DNA from: an uncultured Acetatifactor sp.
GTDB taxonomy: Bacteria; Bacillota; Clostridia; Lachnospirales; Lachnospiraceae
Length of the DNA: 64,000 nt
NCBI GenBank assembly: GCA_947629645.1
Contig: CANREV010000001.1
Coordinates: 104,770 to 168,769 of the forward strand
Reading direction: 5' to 3'
Below are positions 30,335 through 39,262 of the stretch, piece by piece. Position numbers and translations under genes: made by a program. How positions within the stretch are numbered: position 1 is the stretch's first letter; every line of letters begins with the position of its first letter. Below the pieces are notes generated by a model. That model made no database searches and had not been told where the DNA came from. It saw nothing but the letters and a program-made list of their open reading frames with translations.

Positions 30335-30367
30335 TTTGCACAGAAAGTAAGCAGTATTTTATTTTGT

Positions 30368-30438
30368 GCGGGTGTAGTTCAATGGTAGAACACCAGCCTT
30401 CCAAGCTGGACACGTGGGTTCGATTCCCATCACCCGCT
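30368..30438 (+). tRNA. tRNA-Gly (TCC)
   Basis: Acceptor GCGGGTG pairs with CACCCGC, anticodon loop CTTCCAA. 71 bases, CCA not encoded. Confidence 0.95.
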
Positions 30439-30562
30439 TCGCGATTCATCGCGAGCCCGCGATATGCGGACAATATTCTTTATCTGATGAGATTGCGCTG
30501 AAGATAAAGAGGCAACTTTTAATTTCATACCTTCATATGCAGGTGTAAGCCTGTATTATTAT

Positions 30563-30634
<72 letters not shown>

Positions 30635-30674
30635 TTTTTTGTAACTTTTTGATGCACTTGTAAAGGATATAGGA

Positions 30675-31655
30675 ATGTCGATCAGAATACACAATTTTAT
30701 GGGCCGGTTAGGCTGGGAAATGCAAAAGAGGTTTCCCATGCTGTCAAGCAACGCCTATTTAAAATTACAGTTTTTAGGCAGAAGACGATCCCAGCGGGCG
30801 TATATTGATTATTTTATGCGGGCCGAAGAGCCGCCCTATCCGCTGGTAGTCAATCTTGAAACCATCAATCGCTGCAATTCCGACTGCGCTTTCTGCACCG
30901 CGAACAGGTATGCCGAAAAGCGCCCTTTCCAACGTATGGACAAGGATTTGTTTTTCAGTATCATTGACCAGCTTCGGGATTGGGGTTATAAAGGACATCT
31001 TACTTTGTATGGCAATAACGAGCCTTGGATGGATACCAATATTGTGGAGTTTCACAGATATTGCAGGGAGCAGCTGCCGGACTGTTATATTTTTATGTCA
31101 ACCAACGGCCTTTTGCTGACGGTGGACAAGGTAAGGGAGATCAGGCCTTATATCAATCAGCTGATTATCAATAATTACTGCGAGGACATGAAGCTTCATG
31201 ATAATGTGAGGGAAATTTACCAGTATGTGAGCGCCCACCCGCAGGAGTTTTCGGACGTGGAAGTGCTGATCCAGATGCGGTACAAAAAAGCTGTCCTGAC
31301 CAACCGGGCGGGCAGCGCTCCCAACAAGAAGAACAGTACGAAGATCATCAAAGAGACTTGTCTGATGCCTTACACGGATATGTTTATTTTCCCGGACGGG
31401 CGTATGGGAATCTGCTGCTGCGATAACTTTGAGGCCACCACGCTGGCGGATCTGAAGACCACGCCCCTTAAGGAAGCCTGGAACAGCCGGGCCTATCGCG
31501 AGATTCGGGAAAAGCTGCAGAATGGAAGGCAGGAATATCCTTTTTGTAAATATTGTGACTTTATTGATGCCGGATTACGTCTGGACGCGGTAAATGATGT
31601 GCTGGCCGGGCGGGCAATGCATGGCGCCAGACAATCGCTCCTAAAACAGCATTGA
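30675..31655 (+). CDS. radical SAM/SPASM-type protein
   Basis: 326 residues. The radical SAM cluster motif CNSDCAFC (CxxxCxxC) lies near residue 63, followed by LTLYGNNEPWMD (GGEP-like) and a C-terminal cysteine-rich part (GICCCDNF and CKYCDF) that looks like a SPASM-type auxiliary Fe-S site. Such enzymes use S-adenosylmethionine to start radical chemistry, often on peptides or glycans; the substrate here is unknown and no precursor peptide is visible beside it. AGGA precedes ATG 30675. It is alone on its strand, just after the tRNA genes. Confidence 0.82.
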   Translation: MSIRIHNFMGRLGWEMQKRFPMLSSNAYLKLQFLGRRRSQRAYIDYFMRAEEPPYPLVVNLETINRCNSDCAFCTANRYAEKRPFQRMDKDLFFSIIDQLRDWGYKGHLTLYGNNEPWMDTNIVEFHRYCREQLPDCYIFMSTNGLLLTVDKVREIRPYINQLIINNYCEDMKLHDNVREIYQYVSAHPQEFSDVEVLIQMRYKKAVLTNRAGSAPNKKNSTKIIKETCLMPYTDMFIFPDGRMGICCCDNFEATTLADLKTTPLKEAWNSRAYREIREKLQNGRQEYPFCKYCDFIDAGLRLDAVNDVLAGRAMHGARQSLLKQH

Positions 31656-31687
31656 TTTTTTGGCGTATCCAATAGGGAAGGGGCGCA

Positions 31688-33139
31688 CTAAGGGCGGGGA
31701 GTCCCGCGATCCCACACTTTGGATGGTTGGGCTTTGGGTGTAGGACTGCGAAACAACAGTCTGCCCAAAGCTTTTTTATTAAAAGGAAACAGCGGCCAAA
31801 AATAACTGTAACCGCCGAAGGTAGGAGTAGTGGCGATGGAAAGCAGGATCAGCCCGAGGGCGGTCAGAAAGCCGGTCAGTCCGAAGAACCCCGTTGCGGC
31901 GATCAGAAAGATGCGGTAAAGCCGGATGCCATCGCTGAATTCCGTCCCTGAGACGGACAGGGAGGCGAGCAGCGTTACAGCAGCGTAAAACAGCACTTCC
32001 ACCGATGCCCAGTTCAAACTGACAGCAATGTCACCTATTAGAAGACCACCGATGACAGACAGGGATCCGGAGAGCCTGCCGGAATTTAAAGCGGAGGAAT
32101 ACTTTAACAGATCCAGTAAGAATTCTACCGCCAGCACGTAAAAAAACAACCGCTCTTTGGACATGCTGCCGCTGCCCGCAAGCAGCTCCCACCTGTCGGT
32201 AAATTCAGGGAAATATCCCGTTAAAAGTAAAAAAACAGGCATCAGCAGCAGACTGACCGGAAGACAGAGGAAACGCACCAGCCTGAAATAAGTTCCCACA
32301 GACGGACTGTTATAGTAATCTTCCGGGCTCTGGGTAAACTGAAAGATCGTGCAGGGAAAGATCATGACCACGGGAGAATTGTCCACCAGCACCAGAATGT
32401 GCCCTTCCATAAGATAGCTGCACGCCACATCGGGGCGTTCCGTAGTCTGAATGGAAGGAAGGGGATTCCACCAGCGTTTTGGCACAAGAAGTTCCTCCAG
32501 GCTTTTCGTGCCCATGGTCAGGGAGGATACTTTTAATGTCTTGATACGGTCCGCCAATTTCCGCAACAGTTTTTGATCCGCTATCTTTCCCAGAAAGGCA
32601 AGACAAACATCCGTCTTACTTTCCACTCCTACGTTATGGATGGAGAAGCACAGATCCGCGGCGCGGACCCGCCTGCGGATCAGGTTCGCGTTAAACAGCA
32701 TAGTTTCCACAAAGCCGTCTCTTGCGCCTCTCGTGACCCGCTCTACATCCGGTTCCGCTATGCCTCTGGCAGGGTATGTTCTTACATCGATCAGGATCCC
32801 CTGGGCGAATCCATCGATCAAAAGCAGCGCGGGACCGCTTAAAACGCTGCGCAGAATGATCTCCCATGAATCACAGAGGGAAGTCTGGGCGTAGCCGATC
32901 TTGGCATTCATGTAACGGACGATATCTTCCACATCTCCATCTTTCACATAGAGAGGATTTTGCAGATCGGAGAAGATCTGCTGAAGGATCTCTGTTTTAC
33001 AGAAGCCGTTGACGCCCAGAAAGTATGCCTTTGTCTTCCCCAGAAAAAGATCTCTGGTCATAAGATCGAAACTGGCTCCGATAGGCAGCCGCGATTTCAG
33101 GTATCCGATATTTTCTTCCAAATGATCTGACAATGGCAT
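31688..33139 (-). CDS. spoVAF: GerA-family spore protein (SpoVAF-like)
   Basis: 483 residues. The N-terminal hydrophilic part holds the GerA-family signature RGARDGFVETMLFN followed by NLIRRRVR, and the C-terminal half has about five membrane helices, ending in a basic tail. GerAA/SpoVAF proteins sit in the spore inner membrane and take part in germination. The absence of gerAB and gerAC genes next to it and the overall length favour SpoVAF over a GerA receptor subunit, but the other spoVA genes are not in the window. AGAGGAT precedes the ATG. Confidence 0.78.
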   Translation of the reverse strand: MPLSDHLEENIGYLKSRLPIGASFDLMTRDLFLGKTKAYFLGVNGFCKTEILQQIFSDLQNPLYVKDGDVEDIVRYMNAKIGYAQTSLCDSWEIILRSVLSGPALLLIDGFAQGILIDVRTYPARGIAEPDVERVTRGARDGFVETMLFNANLIRRRVRAADLCFSIHNVGVESKTDVCLAFLGKIADQKLLRKLADRIKTLKVSSLTMGTKSLEELLVPKRWWNPLPSIQTTERPDVACSYLMEGHILVLVDNSPVVMIFPCTIFQFTQSPEDYYNSPSVGTYFRLVRFLCLPVSLLLMPVFLLLTGYFPEFTDRWELLAGSGSMSKERLFFYVLAVEFLLDLLKYSSALNSGRLSGSLSVIGGLLIGDIAVSLNWASVEVLFYAAVTLLASLSVSGTEFSDGIRLYRIFLIAATGFFGLTGFLTALGLILLSIATTPTFGGYSYFWPLFPFNKKALGRLLFRSPTPKAQPSKVWDRGTPRP

Positions 33140-33319
33140 AAAGTGTATCCTCTTTCTGATTTTGACGGGTCATGCGAAGTATAAAACTGCATTTGCGCGT
33201 TCTTTGCAAAATAGGATGTGCAGGCTGTTGTAAATTATACGCAGGGGAAATTTGTAAGATTATGTATTGCGAAACAGGAATCCCTATTTCGCAAAAAGAC
33301 TTTGAGTTTAGAATAACTT

Positions 33320-33889
33320 TTACAGAAAGATCTGTAAAAATGCCAGAAGAATCAAAAGAATGCCTGATATAGGATCCGCCGCGTTTCCCAGAAACTGAAG
33401 GAGGCGGCATCTGCCGAGACGATTGCCGGTCAGTAAAAACAGCAAAGAACAGGCCAGTGTGGCAATTGCGGCGGGAACCAGGGTTAGTCCGGCGATACTG
33501 GCGGAAAGTCCGATTCCCATATTGTTCAGTGAGAGTCCCACCCCTAAAACAAGAAGGGCGGGGAAGGAGAGGCAGGGTGCGGAGGCTGCCGCAGCCTGCG
33601 CGATCTTTCGGGAATGCGCAAGCATTTTAGCAACCCACTTCACACAATACCAGACTCCAAAGAGCATTAGGATCATACTACCTGCATATCTGCTTATCTG
33701 ATCGGGGAGTCTGGGCGAAAGCCAGTTTCCAAGGCCTACGGAGAGACAGGTCCCCAAAAGGGTAATCCCGCTGATCAGAAGATTTTGCCAGAGATAGATG
33801 CGGATGCCGCGGATCCCGTAGCTGATACCGATCAGCAGGGCATCCAGACTGGCAGATATCCCAAACAGCAGGGAGGGAATCATCTGCAT
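33320..33889 (-). CDS. ytaF: sporulation membrane protein YtaF (MntP-like)
   Basis: 189 residues with six hydrophobic helices. The start SLLFGISASLDALLIGISYGIRG and the repeated GVGLSLNNMGIGLSASIAG match the MntP/YtaF family, which carries Asp/Asn residues within helices. ATG 33889 is preferred: AGGAG sits right against the upstream ATG at 33895 and gives the usual spacing for 33889. The YtaF subgroup is tied to sporulation, which fits the neighbouring GerA-type gene; a manganese exporter role cannot be ruled out. Confidence 0.75.
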   Translation of the reverse strand: MQMIPSLLFGISASLDALLIGISYGIRGIRIYLWQNLLISGITLLGTCLSVGLGNWLSPRLPDQISRYAGSMILMLFGVWYCVKWVAKMLAHSRKIAQAAAASAPCLSFPALLVLGVGLSLNNMGIGLSASIAGLTLVPAAIATLACSLLFLLTGNRLGRCRLLQFLGNAADPISGILLILLAFLQIFL

Positions 33890-33952
33890 AGGCATCTCCT
33901 GTTATCTTTTTCGTTTTCTTTATTATATTCCCGCATTGAAAAAGTGTTTTCG

Positions 33953-33981
33953 TTGCATTTGGCGGTCTTTCTCGGTATAAT
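33953..33981 (+). promoter_or_regulatory. promoter of the degV gene
   Basis: TTGCAT at 33953-33958 and TATAAT at 33976-33981, 17 bases apart. It implies a leader of about 175 bases before degV that contains short inverted repeats, for example GTTAAG with CTTAAC at 34047-34066. Confidence 0.6.
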
Positions 33982-34162
33982 GTCTATAAAGCGGCAGTCT
34001 GACTCTGTTACAGGTTTCTGGTCTGAGGATTTGATGATAAGAAGCAGCAGTTAAGACAAAGGCTTAACTTACGATGAGAATAGCGATGGAACCTATGACA
34101 GACGAAAAGGTCAGACTTTGCTGTAAACGGCGGTAACGCCTGATAACGGAGGTGACAAGAGA

Positions 34163-35050
34163 ATGGACTATGAGATTTTTGTGGATGTATCTCTGGATAT
34201 TGACAAGGAATTTCTGGAACAATATGATGTGAAGTTTGTTCCCATGGAATATATGCTGGGCGAGGAGACTTTTTTATGCGACCGTCCCGAGACAGATGAG
34301 ATGATGCACGATTACTATGAGAAGCTGCGCCGGACCGTTCCTACCAAGACGAGCCAGATCGCGCCTTTTCACTATGTTTCTGTCTTTGAACCTTATGTGA
34401 AAGAAAAGAAGTCTGTCCTGTATCTTTCTCTTTCCAGCGGGTTGAGCAATACTTACGAATCCGCCCGCATGGCGGTGGAGATGCTGAAGGAATCCTATGA
34501 CGAGGTATCCGTAGAAGTGGTGGACAGCCTGGGCGCTACAGGCGGTATGGGACTTTTGATCGAGGCGGCCTGCAGGCACCGGGAAGCGGGTATGGGGCTG
34601 GAAGAAAACGCCGCGTGGCTTCGGGAAAACGCGATCAGGATCAATTACTGGTTCAAGGTGGAGGATCTGATGTATTTAAAACGGGGCGGCAGGATTTCCG
34701 CGGCTACGGCGGTTATCGGGACGGCGTTAAACATTAAGCCCATCCTCACTGTCAACAAAGAGGGCGGATTGGATACCATCGCTAAAAAGCGAGGAGACGT
34801 TCTGGCGCTGAAATATATGGTGGAGCGGTTTGCGGAAACCTTTGACGAAAGTTTTGGAGAGACGGTTTATCTTTGCTGTTCGGATTGCAGGGAGACGGCG
34901 GAGAAACTCAAAAAGATGCTGCTGGAGATCCGGCCTGAACTGAAGGTGAAGATCACTATGCTCAGTCCTGTCATCGGCGCCCATACCGGGCCGGATATGG
35001 TGGCTCTGATCCATTACGGGAAAGACAGGCGCCTGCTGCAGACGCAGTAA
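34163..35050 (+). CDS. DegV family fatty-acid-binding protein
   Basis: 295 residues. Family marks are TKTSQIAP near 60, LSSGLSNTYESAR near 92 and the LMYLKRGGRIS helix near 170, which form the lipid-binding pocket. DegV/FakB proteins bind a fatty acid for phosphorylation by FakA in the cytoplasm. GGAGGTGA precedes ATG 34163. A solo FakA-like C-terminal domain is encoded at 57690, but a full fakA is not in the window. Confidence 0.88.
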   Translation: MDYEIFVDVSLDIDKEFLEQYDVKFVPMEYMLGEETFLCDRPETDEMMHDYYEKLRRTVPTKTSQIAPFHYVSVFEPYVKEKKSVLYLSLSSGLSNTYESARMAVEMLKESYDEVSVEVVDSLGATGGMGLLIEAACRHREAGMGLEENAAWLRENAIRINYWFKVEDLMYLKRGGRISAATAVIGTALNIKPILTVNKEGGLDTIAKKRGDVLALKYMVERFAETFDESFGETVYLCCSDCRETAEKLKKMLLEIRPELKVKITMLSPVIGAHTGPDMVALIHYGKDRRLLQTQ

Positions 35051-35096
35051 ATGGAGTGTAACAAAAACAAATTTATTGAGATTGGGGATCATTACT

Positions 35097-35657
35097 GTGA
35101 CAGAGGATTTGGAAATCATTGGAGAAGAAGCCTATCGGGCGGCGAAAGAGATTCTGGAGGAAGCGGCGCTTCCTGGAGGCGCGATCTTTGTGGTCGGATG
35201 CTCCACCAGCGAAGTGGGCGGGGCGGGCATAGGAAGCTTTTCCAGTCCGGAGATTGCGGAAGTCATCTTTGGAAATATCTATCAGGCGACCCAGGAGGCG
35301 GAAGTTTATCTGGCGGCGCAATGCTGCGAGCATTTAAACCGTGCTCTGATCCTGGAGCAGGAAGCGGCGGAGAAATACGGCTATGAAGTGGTGAATGTGG
35401 TGCCCCAGCCTAAGGCAGGAGGCTCGTTTGCCACTGCTGCTTACAAGTCTCTGGAACATCCTGTAGCAGTGGAGCACATCAAGGCGCACGCGGGAATGGA
35501 CATCGGCGATACCCTGATCGGAATGCATTTGCGGGATGTTGCAGTACCGGTCCGCATCCGCACTAAGGAAATCGGCGATGCCCATGTGGTATGCGCCCGT
35601 ACCAGAGCCAAGTATATCGGCGGCGGCAGAGCGGTTTATGACGAAAATTTATTTTGA
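35097..35657 (+). CDS. UPF0340 (YwlG-like) family protein
   Basis: 186 residues. VVGCSTSEVGGAGIG and VVPQPKAGGSFATAAY are the conserved parts of UPF0340 (TIGR01440) proteins, whose function is unknown. GTG 35097 is chosen because the protein then starts right before the family's first helix; a TTG at 35076 is possible. It follows degV by 46 bases and ends in a 9-base tail overlap with the opposing murG. Confidence 0.85.
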   Translation: MTEDLEIIGEEAYRAAKEILEEAALPGGAIFVVGCSTSEVGGAGIGSFSSPEIAEVIFGNIYQATQEAEVYLAAQCCEHLNRALILEQEAAEKYGYEVVNVVPQPKAGGSFATAAYKSLEHPVAVEHIKAHAGMDIGDTLIGMHLRDVAVPVRIRTKEIGDAHVVCARTRAKYIGGGRAVYDENLF

Positions 35658-36719
35658 TCCCGCGGCTTCGTTCAGCAGATCAACGATAGTCCTGACAGAG
35701 TCCATCTGTTTGCTCTTACTCATAGCATCGTAATAGGTTTGTCTGGTGAAATAGAGCTCATGCACTTTGTCCACCAGAAGATCGGTCAGCAGATCATCCT
35801 CATTGATCACGATAGAAAATCCCTGCGCTTCAAAAGATTGGGCGTTTAAGATCTGATCTCCCCTGCTGCTGGAAGCGGGCAGGGGGATCAGGATGTTGGG
35901 CTTTTTCAGAGCCAGCAATTCGCAGATAGCGTTCGCACCTGCGCGTGAGATCACAATGTCCGCCATGGCAAACAGGTCTTTTAATTCTGATTTGATATAC
36001 TCAAACTGTTTATAACCCTCTGTGGTCAAAAGCAGATTATCCATCTTGTCTTTCCCGCAAAGATGTACTACCTGAAAATCTTCCAGCAGTTTCGGCAGCG
36101 CGTCCCGGACAGCCTTATTGACGTTGGTGGCGCCCAGACTGCCGCCGATCACCATGATTACTGGTTTGTTGGCGGTAAAGCCGCACATTTCAAGCCCCGC
36201 AAGCTTGTTTCCCTGGGACAGCTCCGCGCGGATGGGGGAACCGGTCAGCACCGCCTTGTTTTCCGGCAGCAGCTTCAGTGTTTCGGGAAAATTGCAGCAG
36301 ACCTTGCAAGCTGCGGAAATGCACAGTTTATTTGCCAGTCCGGGCGTCATGTCCGACTCGTGGATAACGCAGGGGATTTTTAAAGACGCCGCCGCACGGA
36401 TGACCGGCACGCTGACGAATCCGCCCTTGGAAAATACCACATCCGGCTGGTATTCTTTCAGGAATTTTCTGGCTTCGTTATAGCCCTTTACTACCCGGAA
36501 GGGATCGGTAAAATTCCGAAGATCCAGATAACGGCGCAATTTTCCGGTGGCAATACCCACATAAGGAATGTCGAAATCGGAAATCAGCTTTTTTTCGATG
36601 CCGTCATAGGAACCCATATAAGTAATTTCATATCCGGCTTCTTTTAAGGCGGGCAGCAGAGCGATGTTTGGCGTTACATGTCCCGCGGTCCCACCGCCAG
36701 TTAAGACAATCTTTTTCAT
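35649..36719 (-). CDS. murG: UDP-GlcNAc:undecaprenyl-PP-MurNAc-pentapeptide GlcNAc transferase
   Basis: 356 residues. GGGTAGHVTPNIAL at the start binds the lipid phosphate, GGSLGATNVN lies mid-protein, and the SRAGANAICELLALKKPNILIP-type donor site (SRAGANAICEL) closes the C-terminal domain. MurG adds GlcNAc to lipid I to make lipid II at the inner face of the membrane. AAAGGA precedes the ATG. It stands apart from the usual division and cell wall cluster. Confidence 0.93.
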   Translation of the reverse strand: MKKIVLTGGGTAGHVTPNIALLPALKEAGYEITYMGSYDGIEKKLISDFDIPYVGIATGKLRRYLDLRNFTDPFRVVKGYNEARKFLKEYQPDVVFSKGGFVSVPVIRAAASLKIPCVIHESDMTPGLANKLCISAACKVCCNFPETLKLLPENKAVLTGSPIRAELSQGNKLAGLEMCGFTANKPVIMVIGGSLGATNVNKAVRDALPKLLEDFQVVHLCGKDKMDNLLLTTEGYKQFEYIKSELKDLFAMADIVISRAGANAICELLALKKPNILIPLPASSSRGDQILNAQSFEAQGFSIVINEDDLLTDLLVDKVHELYFTRQTYYDAMSKSKQMDSVRTIVDLLNEAAGSK

Positions 36720-36732
36720 CTCAAAGATCCTT

Positions 36733-36969
36733 TCATAGCATACTTTCTAATGCCTTAGCCAGCTGATCGGGGCAGGAGGTGGATTTAAAACCGCACCGGA
36801 TGCCTTTACACCGTGCGATCACATCCTCCGGTTTCATGCCCTTGACCAGAGCGCTGACGCCCTGTAAATTACCGTTGCAGCCTCCGGTGAATTTTACGGA
36901 ATCGATAACGCCGTCCCTTAATTCGATCTCGATGAGCTGGGAACAGGTACCCTCGGTCTTGTATGTCAT
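36733..36969 (-). CDS. TSCPD domain protein (TIGR03905-like)
   Basis: 78 residues with GGCNGNLQGVS and STSCPDQLAKAL, the marks of the small TSCPD family also found at the C-terminus of some B12-dependent ribonucleotide reductases. Function unknown; conserved cysteines may bind metal. AAGGAG precedes the ATG. It is encoded 13 bases upstream of murG and probably shares its transcript. Confidence 0.85.
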   Translation of the reverse strand: MTYKTEGTCSQLIEIELRDGVIDSVKFTGGCNGNLQGVSALVKGMKPEDVIARCKGIRCGFKSTSCPDQLAKALESML

Positions 36970-37117
36970 TGAATATCATCTCCTTTTTTCTGTCTTTTTA
37001 ATTTGTCTGGTAATATGTTTACTTTAGCAGATTTTGACAAAATGTGCAATGAATGGCAGAGAGAAATTACGCAACCAAAAATGTGTTTTGGCGCCTGCAT
37101 CTTCGCGCCGCCGCAAA

Positions 37118-37747
37118 TCAGTCGGCAGGGATAAACTCCGCGTTGATGCAATTCATTCCCACTCCATCATATTCATAATACAGGCGCATGTTGCCAATCT
37201 TTTGTTCCTCACAGGTTTGAAGGGGAACATCACAGATGAAAGTATCGTCTTCGGAGAAAAAATGAAGAGGATACACAGGCGTGACCGTGGCTGCCTGCGC
37301 CTTTGGTATTTCGCTGTTTTCAGAGAAGGTTTTTGCGGTTTCCAGGGGATCGTTGATCTCCACTTCCGACATCATTTCGCTGTTTAAGATCAAATACTGT
37401 TCTCCGCCGTTTTGAGAAACCGCATGAAAGATCAGAAAGGGAGAGTTTTCACCCCAGGGGGCAACGGATGCGTCCTGAATTTCCTCCGGAGCGTATTCCA
37501 ACGTAAGTTCCGCGCTCTGCTCCCCGTATGTGATGACGTAATTTCCCGTGGAACCCATGACATACTGTACTTTAAGGCCCAGTCCGGGATCCTCATACAA
37601 GGACGCATAAGCCGGACTTTCCTGCGGTATCTGCCTATAGGATGACTCGCGGGTTTCTTCCTGGCTGTTTGGTATGATCTGTCCGCTGCAGCCGCACAAA
37701 AGAGCGGCGCTTAGAGCCAGAGGCGTGAAAATTTTTTTAATGCGCAT
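37118..37747 (-). CDS. putative lipoprotein
   Basis: 209 residues. The start MRIKKIFTPLALSAALLCGC carries a lipobox (LLCGC) for acylation, so the rest is anchored outside the membrane. No domain was recognised; the body is mostly acidic and beta-rich by eye. AGGAGG lies just before ATG 37747, which beats the in-frame start six codons upstream. It lies 29 bases downstream of the GH28 gene and could share its transcript, but a link to pectin use is only positional. Confidence 0.7.
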   Translation of the reverse strand: MRIKKIFTPLALSAALLCGCSGQIIPNSQEETRESSYRQIPQESPAYASLYEDPGLGLKVQYVMGSTGNYVITYGEQSAELTLEYAPEEIQDASVAPWGENSPFLIFHAVSQNGGEQYLILNSEMMSEVEINDPLETAKTFSENSEIPKAQAATVTPVYPLHFFSEDDTFICDVPLQTCEEQKIGNMRLYYEYDGVGMNCINAEFIPAD

Positions 37748-37776
37748 AATGTCCTCCTGTGTCAAACATCCGCTTT

Positions 37777-39099
37777 CTATAAATCTGAGGGTTGGTCACA
37801 GCCTGCGACATCGATTTCTTCTCCCATATATTCCTTCATGGCATCGTCCACTGTCAGCCGGAAATTTTCGATGGTCAGATCCTTTGCGTTGCGGGCGCTG
37901 ATGCCATGCAAAGGGCCCTGGCTGATGCCGGAGCCGATGCAGGGGCGCAGATCCCGTATGCCCTTGGGCCAGTCCGTGCGCTTCTTAAGAGAAAGGGTGA
38001 TGTTGCGGAAAGTCACATTGTTGATATTCTGATTTGCTTCACCGTAGACGAGGATGCCGTTTTCCCCCGTGCAGTTGATGTTTTCAAAGGTTACGTTTTT
38101 AATAGATCCGATCTGCGCTCCTTCCTTCCGTCTGACCGCGGTGACGGCGATCGGTTCCGCCTTGCCCCACCAGTGGTCGGGGGAGAATTGCCTGGTGCTG
38201 ATATTAATATTGGAAAACAGGACGTTTTCGATGCATCCTTTGTCCCGAAGCTGCATGGAGATTCCCCGGTTGGAACGGCTGATAACGCAGTTTTGGACGG
38301 AAATATTCCGGAAGGGCGATTCGCTTTCCGTGCCGAATTTGATCGCCGCGCTGGTGGAAGTCAGGGTACAGCCTGACACTGTAATATTTTCACACGCTCC
38401 GTATTTTACGGCGTTTTCCGTATTTTTAAAGACAATGCAGTCATCGGCGCACTCAATATGGCAGTTGGTGATCCGTACATTTTTACAGTGGTCGGGATCG
38501 ATGCCGTCGCAGTTGGTCAGCCGCAGATCGTTTAAAATGCGGATCCCATCGATCGAAACATCTTCGCACCCCACCAGATGGGTCGTCCAGAATCCGCTGT
38601 GGGTAAGCGTCACCTGATGCAGCGTAAGGTGCTCCACATGCTCGAAAAAGAGCAGGGGCACTCTGGGGTAAAAACTGCCCTCAATGTGCCAGGGCGTAAC
38701 TTTGCCGTAGAAGATCTCCTGGTTGCCGTCAATCTTTCCAAAACCTGTGATTGACAGATATTCGCAATTCTTCGCATATAAAAAGAAAAGGGTCGGACCG
38801 CCGGAGTACTCGCAGTTTAAATAGGTGGGGGCGGTGACTTTTTTCGTGGCCGCTGGGCCGCTGCCCAACAGGTTAAAATCCTCCAGATGATCGCTGGCCT
38901 TCAGCACGGCTCCCATCTCCAGATGAAGCTCCACATAAGATCTTAACACCAGCGTGCCGCAGCGGTAAGTGCGGCCGCCCTCCAGCAGAACGCGTCCTCC
39001 TCCGCCCGCGCTGCAGGCGTCCACCGCCGCCTGAAGGGCTGCGGTATCGTTGTGGACGCCGTCTCCCACGGCGCCGAAATCATTTACCCGATAGACCAT
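37777..39099 (-). CDS. GH28 polygalacturonase-like glycosidase
   Basis: 440 residues of a right-handed beta-helix. It opens with DFGAVGDGVHNDTAALQAAV, the usual pectin-enzyme start. The catalytic Asp motifs are seen as NCDGIDPDHC and ADDCIVFK, and SNRGISMQ fits the RIK position. The usual GHG histidine site reads TSAAIKFG instead, so substrate or mechanism may differ from classical endopolygalacturonase. There is no signal peptide, so it likely acts on imported oligogalacturonides or rhamnogalacturonides. It is divergent from the GH43 gene across a 163-base gap, which suggests joint control. Confidence 0.85.
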   Translation of the reverse strand: MVYRVNDFGAVGDGVHNDTAALQAAVDACSAGGGGRVLLEGGRTYRCGTLVLRSYVELHLEMGAVLKASDHLEDFNLLGSGPAATKKVTAPTYLNCEYSGGPTLFFLYAKNCEYLSITGFGKIDGNQEIFYGKVTPWHIEGSFYPRVPLLFFEHVEHLTLHQVTLTHSGFWTTHLVGCEDVSIDGIRILNDLRLTNCDGIDPDHCKNVRITNCHIECADDCIVFKNTENAVKYGACENITVSGCTLTSTSAAIKFGTESESPFRNISVQNCVISRSNRGISMQLRDKGCIENVLFSNINISTRQFSPDHWWGKAEPIAVTAVRRKEGAQIGSIKNVTFENINCTGENGILVYGEANQNINNVTFRNITLSLKKRTDWPKGIRDLRPCIGSGISQGPLHGISARNAKDLTIENFRLTVDDAMKEYMGEEIDVAGCDQPSDL

Positions 39100-39262
39100 A
39101 ATAGAATCCTGCCTTTCCGTTATATTCTTTTATCTTCCTTTTCCCTTGCCTGTATCTCAAAACAAGTATATCATAAAAGAGGAAAAAGCACAGGATTTTT
39201 TGATCGGAACCGACTTGCTGCGCTGACGCAAAAAAACGGCAATTGATGAAACGGAGGAGCAT

